This document shows, piece after piece, positions 1 through 4,962 of a stretch of 5,955 nt of DNA. The position numbers and the translations under genes were made by a program. Location: positions 1-5,955 of the forward strand of contig JAUVRF010000129.1 of NCBI GenBank assembly GCA_030597775.1, written 5' to 3'. The stretch is from Methanobacteriota archaeon (GTDB taxonomy: Archaea > Thermoplasmatota > DTKX01 > GCA-020343715). How positions within the stretch are numbered: position 1 is the stretch's first letter; each line of letters starts with the position of its first letter. The notes beneath the pieces are model-generated. The model worked only from the letters and a program-made list of their open reading frames with translations. It did not search any database and was not told the origin of the DNA.

Positions 1-2
1 CT

Positions 3-245
3 GGTGGCTCGGTCGACGTGCGAGGCATGGCCAGGTCCTACACCACCCAGCTCAGGACCACGAGTAAGAATATGGTCTCAAGCATGAAGTCGCTGAGCCA
101 GTCGGTGACCACCGTCACCAACCCCCTTCCCGAACCCACCTATACCAGTAGCAGCGGTGGCTGGAGCGGTGGTGGCGGTGGCGGAGGCGGTGGCTGCGCC
201 TGCGCCTGCGCCTGTGCATGTGCCTGCGCCGGGGGTGGACGCTGA
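3..245 (+). CDS. Gly-rich protein with (Cys-Ala)6 C-terminal tail; putative radical SAM substrate, probably 5'-partial
   Basis: The frame is open from the left edge to the TGA at 243-245. Possible starts in view are GTG 18, ATG 27, ATG 72 and ATG 84. None has a well-spaced Shine-Dalgarno site or a visible promoter, so I favour a gene entering from the left, but a precursor of about 70-75 residues is a real alternative. A Ser/Thr-rich, polar, helix-like stretch comes first. It is followed by PLPEP, SSSGGWSG, a run of nine glycines, six Cys-Ala pairs (195-230) and a final GGGR. High GC at third codon positions supports coding in this frame. Cys/Gly-rich C-termini beside radical SAM/SPASM enzymes are typical of RiPP substrates. 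I infer that the cysteines are modified by the downstream enzyme, for example as thioethers. Metal binding or a plain low-complexity tail cannot be excluded. I do not recognise the family. Confidence 0.7.
   Translation, partial: GGSVDVRGMARSYTTQLRTTSKNMVSSMKSLSQSVTTVTNPLPEPTYTSSSGGWSGGGGGGGGGCACACACACACAGGGR
195..230 (+). repeat. Hexanucleotide tandem repeat encoding (Cys-Ala)6
   Basis: Six in-frame copies of a TGY-GCM hexanucleotide encode Cys-Ala pairs. Copies 1-3 and 6 are TGCGCC, copy 4 is TGTGCA and copy 5 is TGTGCC. The wobble changes are all synonymous, which suggests selection on the peptide rather than a fresh slippage product. A glycine-codon microsatellite (GGN runs, about 163-194) comes directly before it. 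Both tracts could change length by replication slippage, which would alter the number of cysteines without shifting frame. Confidence 0.9.
231..239 (+). promoter_or_regulatory. Ribosome binding site embedded in the upstream gene's tail
   Basis: The purine-rich GGGGGTGGA, which encodes the Gly-Gly-Gly of the upstream tail, ends 5 bases before the ATG at 245. It partly matches the archaeal Shine-Dalgarno consensus GGAGGTGA. This site and the TGATG overlap favour ATG 245 over the in-frame ATG at 218, which lies inside the Cys-Ala repeat and has no such site. Confidence 0.55.
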
Positions 246-1585
246 TGTCGTTCTGGGACAGGTACACCGCCAAGGGCCTGGCCCCGGGCACCTACAGGTA
301 CGACGGGAAGGGCGCCCTGGCAGGCCATCGGTTCCACCTCCGCGTCGACAGCCAGATGAAGGGGGTGCTCCTGGTGGACGCCTCCAGGTTGCTGTTCCTC
401 AACGGCACCGCCATCGACCTGGTCCGTTGCATCCTCGAGGACATGGGCGAGCAGAAGGCGGCAGGTTACATGAGGGGCAGGTACAAGGGCCTCAAGCAGG
501 ACAAGGCCATAGCGGACCTCGATCGCATCCGGGATCAGGTGGTGGAGTTCGCGAAGGGGGACGTGTCCGCGATCCTGCACGAGACCCCCGACACTCCCAC
601 CTTCGGCGCGGACGACCTGCCGTCCCCGTACAGGATGGACCTTGCCCTTACCTACCGATGCCAGAACGAGTGCGGACACTGCTACAACGAGGACCGCCAG
701 GTCGAGGAGCTTCCCAGGGAGAAGTGGGTCGAGGTCATCGACCACCTCTTGGAGATCGGCATTCCCCACATAGTCTTCACGGGAGGAGAGCCCACACTGG
801 TGCCTTTCCTCAGGGAACTCATCGTCAGGTCGGAGGACAACGGCCAGATAACCGGCTTGATCACCAACGGCCGGAAGTTGCGGGAGACGGGATACCTTCG
901 CGACCTGGTGGATGTGGGCCTGGACCATGTGCAGATCACCGTGCTGTCCCACCGCGAGTCGGTCCACGACCAGCTGGTGGGGCAGGAGGGCGCGTGGAAG
1001 GAGACGATGGAGGGCCTTAAGGTGGCGCTGGCGGAGGACCTCTACGTCAGCACCAACACCACCATCATGGCCGAGAACCTCGCCGACATCGAGGAGACGC
1101 TGCGGTTCCTGATGGGCCTCGGCGCCAAGAACATCGCCTTCAACGGCATCATCAGGTCGGGAAAGGGCAAGGAGGCCCATGCCGTATCCTACGACGAGCT
1201 GAAGGTCCTGCTGTCCCGGATGGTGGCCATCGCCAGGGAGGATGGGGTCAACCTGGTTTGGTACACCCCCACGCCTTACTGCGAGCTGAGCCCCCTCGAG
1301 TTCGGCCTGGGCATCAAGCAGTGCACCGCCTGCTCCATAAACATGGCCATCGAGCCCGACGGCTCCGTGCTTCCCTGCCAGAGCTATTACGAGTCCCTGG
1401 GCAACATCCTCACCGAGAGGTGGCCGCGGATATGGGACGCCGACCTTTGCAGGAAGATCCGGAATCGCCAGTACATGGCGGACCGTTGCTCCGAGTGCTT
1501 GATCTCCGACGTGTGCGGTGGAGGATGTCCGCTCTCCCTCGAGCACGGGGACTACGTCTGTCTGGATCGCAGCAGCAACGTGTGA
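245..1585 (+). CDS. Radical SAM/SPASM peptide-modifying enzyme with N-terminal PqqD-like domain
   Basis: This 446-residue protein is a likely peptide maturase using S-adenosylmethionine and several Fe-S clusters. Residues about 25-110 look like a PqqD/RRE winged-helix fold that would hold a leader peptide (GVLLVD...LFLNGTAIDLV, then a helical part). The radical SAM core starts at about 129, with the cluster motif CQNECGHC (C139, C143, C146) and the SAM-binding TGGEPT (179-184). The C-terminus fits the seven-cysteine SPASM pattern exactly: C363-x9-G373-x4-C378, then C415-x2-C418-x5-C424-x3-C428, then C439. C360 is an additional nearby cysteine. SPASM enzymes bind auxiliary [4Fe-4S] clusters and usually modify ribosomal peptides (sactipeptides, ranthipeptides, PQQ, mycofactocin). 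The start at 245 overlaps the upstream TGA (TGATG), implying translational coupling to the Cys-Ala-tailed protein, its probable substrate. It may belong to one of the archaeal peptide-modifying radical SAM families such as those named for Mhun_1560 or AF0577. I could not test this, and the chemistry is unknown. Confidence 0.93.
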   Translation: MSFWDRYTAKGLAPGTYRYDGKGALAGHRFHLRVDSQMKGVLLVDASRLLFLNGTAIDLVRCILEDMGEQKAAGYMRGRYKGLKQDKAIADLDRIRDQVVEFAKGDVSAILHETPDTPTFGADDLPSPYRMDLALTYRCQNECGHCYNEDRQVEELPREKWVEVIDHLLEIGIPHIVFTGGEPTLVPFLRELIVRSEDNGQITGLITNGRKLRETGYLRDLVDVGLDHVQITVLSHRESVHDQLVGQEGAWKETMEGLKVALAEDLYVSTNTTIMAENLADIEETLRFLMGLGAKNIAFNGIIRSGKGKEAHAVSYDELKVLLSRMVAIAREDGVNLVWYTPTPYCELSPLEFGLGIKQCTACSINMAIEPDGSVLPCQSYYESLGNILTERWPRIWDADLCRKIRNRQYMADRCSECLISDVCGGGCPLSLEHGDYVCLDRSSNV

Positions 1586-1596
1586 GGATGCCTCAC
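1582..1596. other. Perfect inverted repeat spanning both convergent stop codons
   Basis: GTGAGG-ATG-CCTCAC is a 6-bp stem with a 3-base loop. The TGA of the radical SAM gene lies across its left arm and the TGA of the opposing methyltransferase lies in its right arm. No U-tract follows on either strand, so it is at best a weak bidirectional RNA 3'-end hairpin. It could also simply reflect two genes ending in similar codons. Confidence 0.5.
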
Positions 1597-2345
1597 TTCC
1601 GCTTCCGCCCCAGTGCGTAGAAGACGGGATTGTACGAGAACAGGGTCCCCATCTCCAGCGCCTTCTCCCATGCCTCCCTGATACGGGCAAGGCGGATGGG
1701 ATTCTTCCGGCCTGCCGCTCTCTCCACGTAGTCCCACTCGTCGGGGAACTCGGTCCTGAGCTGCTCCGAGTCCCATACGCCGGCGTGGACGCCGATCTCG
1801 GCCGGTATCCCCGCCCACCTGTAGACCTCGCGGAGCTTGCGGCCCATGTGGGGGTCCGCACCGTAGGACCGGAAACCCTTGACGACGATGTCCCTGACAT
1901 CCGCCAGCTCCGGTGGGTGGTCGATCCGGGCTCCGAAGTCGGGCTCTGCCAGGCTCAGCACGTGGTCCTTGGATACCCGGGCCATCTCGTCAAGCGCCTG
2001 CACGGGCTTGTCCAACCACATCAGCAGGAAGGTGCTGTACACGATGTCGAAGGACCCGTCATCGTAGGGAAGGTCGTAGACGGAGGCCTCGACCACATCG
2101 AGCCCCCGGGCGTTGCAGGCGGTCACCATGTCGCTGTCCACGTCGACTCCCTTCACGGCCAGCATCCCCTTGAGCTCGTCCATGACGAAGCCGGGGCCGC
2201 ACCCCACGTCCAGGGCGCTCAGCCTACCCTCGGATACATCCTCCCCGATCACCTTGGTCTCGAGGAGCCATAGCCACGATTCACGCAGCCACAGGGCCTG
2301 TCGCCGGAGCTGCCTGTCCATCATCTGGTGGGATGGGTCGTCCAC
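1593..2345 (-). CDS. Class I SAM-dependent methyltransferase (Methyltransf_11-like)
   Basis: This 250-residue cytosolic protein transfers a methyl group from SAM; the acceptor is unknown. Motif I is LDVGCGPGF (45-53), the glycine-rich SAM loop. The acidic residue after strand 2 is in GVDVD (66-70). DLPYDDGSFDIVYS (91-104) holds the post-motif acidic residue and motif IV. SLAEPDFGA (131-139) follows strand 5. The C-terminal third is probably a substrate-binding cap. The start is GTG 2345, chosen because it lies 27 bases after the TATA centre, the same spacing as at the next gene upstream, so the mRNA is probably leaderless. ATG 2324 and ATG 2321 are alternatives, and none of the three has a Shine-Dalgarno site. 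The gene converges on the radical SAM gene with 7 bases between stops, but the separate promoter gives no evidence that it works on the same peptide. UbiE-like, small-molecule or RiPP-tailoring roles are all possible. Confidence 0.9.
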   Translation of the reverse strand: MDDPSHQMMDRQLRRQALWLRESWLWLLETKVIGEDVSEGRLSALDVGCGPGFVMDELKGMLAVKGVDVDSDMVTACNARGLDVVEASVYDLPYDDGSFDIVYSTFLLMWLDKPVQALDEMARVSKDHVLSLAEPDFGARIDHPPELADVRDIVVKGFRSYGADPHMGRKLREVYRWAGIPAEIGVHAGVWDSEQLRTEFPDEWDYVERAAGRKNPIRLARIREAWEKALEMGTLFSYNPVFYALGRKRK

Positions 2346-2367
2346 GGGAGGGGAACGGTCCCGGGTC

Positions 2368-2388
2368 GTTATATCCTTTTAGACCGGA
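2368..2388 (-). promoter_or_regulatory. Archaeal promoter (BRE-like element plus TATA) for the methyltransferase
   Basis: On the minus strand, TCCGGTCTAAAA is followed by the TATA element GGATATAAC (2368-2376). The TATA centre is about 27 bases from GTG 2345, consistent with leaderless transcription. The element TCCGGTC recurs before two other TATA boxes in the window. It begins 3 bases after the stop codon of the upstream 457-residue gene, so read-through transcription is also possible. Confidence 0.6.
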
Positions 2389-2391
2389 CCT

Positions 2392-3765
2392 TCAGTGTCC
2401 CTTCCTCGGGTCGGTGTTGGTGATGATCGCGCTCACCGAGTCCTGGTTGAAACCCTTGAAGCCGTCGTTGCGCTCGACGGGCTCCAGGTGGCTGCCCGTG
2501 GCGCCAACGCTCCCGAAGGCCTCGAAGTCCTCCTGTCCGATGAACTTCCCCTCCAGCAGCTCCACCGCCCTCTCCTGTTCCACGGCCCACCTCTCGGCCA
2601 CGGTGAAGGACTGGCGGAGGAAGTCGAGGTCGGAGAAGGGGGGCATGCAGGATATCTCCCTGGTGTCCAGGTCCTGGATGGCACGCTCGAAGTTGACGCG
2701 GATGGCCAGGTGGTGCAGGCCCGCCTGCAACATGCTCTCGCCGTGGAGCCCCACCCAGAGGCCGATGGAGCCCATCTCGTCCAGGGGCTCGAAGCCCTCG
2801 GTGGCGAGGTCGAACTCCTGCTCGTCGTCGGCCATGTCCACGTCGCAGAAGACGACGAAGGGCCTAACTGGGTTCTCCATCACCTGGGCACCCCATCCCG
2901 CCTGGTCGCCGGCCGAGTAGGTCTCGCGCCTTTTGAGGCCAAGGAGTTCAAGGATGCTCACGACCTTGGGGAACTGCTCACGGGAGCACCTGTAGGCCTG
3001 GTGGTCGTGGTTGGCCCAACCCAGCCCCAGTTGGTCCTGCCGCTCCTTGACGATGTTGGCGGCCTTGTTGTGGCTCGTGTAGTACTCCCACTCGGCCCTG
3101 AACCAGGCGTCGGTCACCCTGTCGGTCTGGAGGTCGTCCAGCTGGGCCGCCACCAGGTCGTGGGTCGCCGATATCCCTTCCCCGTCGGTGTGGAACACCC
3201 GGTTGCGGGTTCGGAGGGCGTCCAGGGTGGTCTTGTACGCGTCGATGTCGTAGGCGTCCTGCATGGCGAAGCCCGAGTATCCTCGACACTCGACCGCGGT
3301 GGGCAGTTTGTTGTGCTCCCTTGTCACGTCGAGCCATCGGTACTTAGCGAAGGGGTCGCCGATGATCTCGGCCGTGCGCATGTGGCGGTCCTTGAAGTCG
3401 TCCAGTTCCTGGACCTTGATGGCGAGCTCGGTGAGGTTCCCCGGGCGGAGGAGAACGGGGAAGAGCACGCTTCCCATGTGGCGGACGCACCGGGCGCCAT
3501 ACTGGGTCTCGGCCTCGCTGTCCTCTGCGAAGCCCAGGTACTGGAGCTCGGCCTCGTCCACTGAGTCCTGGGGGATGACCAAGTGGTCGATCCAGTCCAG
3601 GAACCTGGCCGCCGTGCCCCACTCGATGGTGCTGGCCATCTCGGCGGCCCTGTTGTGCTCGCGCATGAAGTCGTCGACGAGGCCGCTGAGGAACGCCTTG
3701 GCCTCGGCGAAGAGGGACCAGTTGTGATCGTAGGCTCCCCAGTCGTACTCCTCATCGCTTCCCAT
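2392..3765 (-). CDS. Uncharacterised acidic 457-residue protein, possibly with two VOC-like domains
   Basis: I do not recognise this family. The start is ATG 3765, 27 bases after a TATA centre, so it is probably leaderless; in-frame extension to 3867 would cross the promoter. No signal peptide or membrane segment is seen, and Asp/Glu are abundant, so it is probably cytosolic. Two sections resemble the vicinal-oxygen-chelate (glyoxalase/dioxygenase) fold. The first, about 57-168, has DHLVI (60-64), a helix ending in LGF (77-79), MGSVLFPVLL (97-106), TELAIKV (112-118) and DPF (137-139). The second, about 302-380, has FVVFCDVD (303-310), a helix ending in GF, MGSIGLWVGL (331-340), HHLAIRV (351-357) and PPF (375-377). 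H61, E113, E159 and H351/H352 are candidate metal ligands. A helical, charged central region (about 170-290) separates them. The fold assignment is inference from strand pattern and spacing only. The methyltransferase lies 46 bases downstream with its own promoter. Confidence 0.85.
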   Translation of the reverse strand: MGSDEEYDWGAYDHNWSLFAEAKAFLSGLVDDFMREHNRAAEMASTIEWGTAARFLDWIDHLVIPQDSVDEAELQYLGFAEDSEAETQYGARCVRHMGSVLFPVLLRPGNLTELAIKVQELDDFKDRHMRTAEIIGDPFAKYRWLDVTREHNKLPTAVECRGYSGFAMQDAYDIDAYKTTLDALRTRNRVFHTDGEGISATHDLVAAQLDDLQTDRVTDAWFRAEWEYYTSHNKAANIVKERQDQLGLGWANHDHQAYRCSREQFPKVVSILELLGLKRRETYSAGDQAGWGAQVMENPVRPFVVFCDVDMADDEQEFDLATEGFEPLDEMGSIGLWVGLHGESMLQAGLHHLAIRVNFERAIQDLDTREISCMPPFSDLDFLRQSFTVAERWAVEQERAVELLEGKFIGQEDFEAFGSVGATGSHLEPVERNDGFKGFNQDSVSAIITNTDPRKGH

Positions 3766-3787
3766 GGACAAGCGAAGGCGTACAGAT

Positions 3788-3806
3788 GATATTAACTTGA
3801 CCCGGA
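3788..3806 (-). promoter_or_regulatory. Archaeal promoter for the 457-residue protein, overlapping a palindrome
   Basis: On the minus strand, TCCGGGTCAA (3797-3806) is followed by GTTAATATC (3788-3796). The TATA centre is 27 bases upstream of ATG 3765, with no Shine-Dalgarno site between, which supports a leaderless mRNA. The 11-base palindrome CCCGGACCGGG (3801-3811) overlaps the upstream edge of the promoter. In that position it could be an operator or a transcription-factor site. Confidence 0.6.
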
Positions 3807-3822
3807 CCGGGCCGCCGCATGG

Positions 3823-3858
3823 CGACCCGGTCGATGGGTCGTTGTACCGCACGACCGG
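3823..3858. repeat. Overlapping inverted repeats in the intergenic region after the MscS gene
   Basis: Two pairings compete here: CGACCC (3823-3828) with GGGTCG (3836-3841), and CCGGTCG (3827-3833) with CGACCGG (3852-3858). They lie 20-56 bases downstream of the MscS stop on the minus strand and just upstream of the next promoter. They could form an RNA 3'-end structure or a regulator site. No U-tract is present, so I do not call a terminator. Confidence 0.4.
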
Positions 3859-3878
3859 TGTGTTCACGGAACAGATAC

Positions 3879-4715
3879 CTAGGCACCTTCCGTCGGGACC
3901 ATGTGCACGTCCAGCTGCGGGAAGGGTATCTCCACGCCGGCCTTGGGCAGCGCCTCGAGGATACCGCGGCGGACATCCATCGACACGGCCCAGTAGTCCT
4001 CGGTCTTGGCCCAGGGTCGCAGTTGCAGGTTCACCGACGAGTCTGCCAGCTCGGTCATGAACACGGAGGGCTCCGGGTCATCCAGCACCAGTTCGTGGTC
4101 CTTCATGAGCTTCATGGCAGTCTCCAACGATGCGGAGACGGAGGCACCGTATGCGATGCCCACGTTCACGTCGACCCGGCGGATGGGAAGCCGGGTGTAG
4201 TTAACCACGGCCTCTCCCCACACCGAGCGGTTTGGGATGATGACGACCTTGTTGTCCGGCGTCCGGAGCTCGGTGGCCATGATGCCAACGGCCCAGACCT
4301 TGCCGGTCTTGCCAGCGACCTCGACCACATCGTCCTTGTCAAAGGGTCGCAGCATGGCGATCCACACACCGGAGAAGAAGTTGTTCATCGAGTCGGACAT
4401 GCCGAAGGCCAGTACCAAGCCGATGATGGCCGACAAGGCAAGCACGAAGGCGCCTATGTCGTATCCGATCATCGCCATGAACACCAGCAGGACGACGATC
4501 ATGAACAGGATCCTCAGCACCCGTGCGAACAGGCCCACTACCAGGGGCGGGACCCCGGACTTGGCCATCCTCCTCCTCGTGGTCATGATGGCCACACGCA
4601 TCAGCACGACGTATGTGATGAAGGTAACGATTATCGCAATTACCAGTGTCCCGACCGTTATCCCCAGACCGGGTAATTCTACGTTCCAGAAATCGTCCAC
4701 GAAATCGAATGCCAT
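3879..4715 (-). CDS. mscS: MscS-family small-conductance mechanosensitive channel
   Basis: This 278-residue membrane protein is close in length to E. coli MscS (286). It forms a stretch-gated channel that releases solutes during osmotic downshock. Three membrane helices are visible: about 18-40, 63-84 and 88-108. The last continues into the amphipathic pore-lining part (109-123), with the Gly/Ala-rich packing and FFSGVWI signature typical of TM3. The cytoplasmic beta domain follows (PFDKDDVVEV, 124-133; IPNRSVW, 160-166; VVNYT, 170-174). The alpha/beta vestibule ends with IPFPQ (263-267), the usual MscS end motif. Start ATG 4715 is supported by a GGGGAG site 6 bases upstream. The stop is TAG, unlike the TGA of the other genes here; read-through would add only a few residues before a TGA. 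It appears to be transcribed alone from the promoter at 4868-4888, with a long leader. Confidence 0.95.
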   Translation of the reverse strand: MAFDFVDDFWNVELPGLGITVGTLVIAIIVTFITYVVLMRVAIMTTRRRMAKSGVPPLVVGLFARVLRILFMIVVLLVFMAMIGYDIGAFVLALSAIIGLVLAFGMSDSMNNFFSGVWIAMLRPFDKDDVVEVAGKTGKVWAVGIMATELRTPDNKVVIIPNRSVWGEAVVNYTRLPIRRVDVNVGIAYGASVSASLETAMKLMKDHELVLDDPEPSVFMTELADSSVNLQLRPWAKTEDYWAVSMDVRRGILEALPKAGVEIPFPQLDVHMVPTEGA

Positions 4716-4846
4716 TTAGATCTCCCCTTTCTCACGTGTGGACCATCGTAGGATCGAGCGAGCCTCCCCCGCAATCAGATTCCGCTGCCGAAGGGCCTTC
4801 CACCCTGCGGACCGCGGCAAGAACGTTGGCCGTGCACTGATGGTCC
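4716..4846 (-). promoter_or_regulatory. Predicted ~130-base 5' leader of the mscS mRNA with a closing inverted repeat
   Basis: If transcription starts about 25 bases after the TATA box, the RNA begins near 4846, which is exactly where GGACCATC (minus strand) starts. Its perfect complement GATGGTCC lies at 4740-4747, 12 bases before the Shine-Dalgarno site, so the ends of the leader could pair. A smaller TGCCG/CGGCA stem can form inside. No known riboswitch consensus is recognised, and no gene is seen in this interval. Confidence 0.35.
4722..4727 (-). promoter_or_regulatory. Shine-Dalgarno site of mscS
   Basis: GGGGAG on the minus strand, preceded by AAA, lies 6 bases before ATG 4715. It fixes the mscS start and contrasts with the two leaderless genes further along the same strand. 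Confidence 0.7.
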
Positions 4847-4867
4847 TGCCCCCCTCAGTCATGAGGA

Positions 4868-4888
4868 CTATAAATAGTTTGACCGGAA
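4868..4888 (-). promoter_or_regulatory. Archaeal promoter for mscS
   Basis: On the minus strand, TTCCGGTCAAA is followed directly by CTATTTATAG (4868-4877), a good TATA box with a BRE-like upstream element. The TATA element also reads CTATAAATAG on the plus strand, but no plus-strand gene follows it. The predicted start of transcription is near 4846. Confidence 0.65.
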
Positions 4889-4898
4889 GGGGAATGGG

Positions 4899-4928
4899 GG
4901 AGGGAAGGGCGTCCTCGCCCTCCCCTCC
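4899..4928 (-). terminator. Strong GC-rich hairpin after the repeat-containing surface protein gene
   Basis: On the minus strand a 13-bp stem, with one G-U pair, closes an AGGA loop. It starts about 35 bases after the stop at 4963. Downstream lies a pyrimidine-rich stretch (CCCATTCCCCTTCC) rather than a clean U-tract, so this is either a terminator or an mRNA 3'-end stabiliser. It lies 11 bases upstream of the mscS promoter element and may insulate mscS from the upstream gene. Confidence 0.45.
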
Positions 4929-4962
4929 GGTGGGATGCTGGGAAGAATAATCCAAGGCCGCA

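Noticed and set aside
140..1900. 586-codon open frame on the minus strand across the radical SAM gene
   Set aside because: It lies antisense to a gene with unmistakable motifs, shows no domain, and is low-complexity at its end. It arises from GC-rich third positions.
2395..3564. 389-codon plus-strand frame opposite the 457-residue gene
   Set aside because: Antisense shadow with Val/Leu/Gly bias and no promoter or ribosome site. The minus-strand frame has a TATA box at the right distance.
3766..3867. N-terminal extension of the 457-residue protein to ATG 3867
   Set aside because: It would cover the TATA box and BRE-like element, and the extra residues look like translated intergenic sequence.
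3879..3881. TAG at the end of mscS as a possible pyrrolysine codon
   Set aside because: Read-through would add only a few residues before TGA, and the protein already ends at the usual MscS length.
3819..4676. 285-codon plus-strand frame opposite mscS
   Set aside because: His/Gly/Asp-rich shadow with no motifs. The minus-strand MscS assignment is clear.
4868..4877. TATA-like CTATAAATAG read on the plus strand
   Set aside because: No plus-strand gene follows, and the minus-strand reading has the BRE-like element and mscS downstream.
4716..4955. Small minus-strand frame ending right at the mscS start
   Set aside because: Its start and its internal ATG 4862 lie upstream of the predicted transcription start, it crosses the TATA box and hairpin, and its sequence has no recognisable features.
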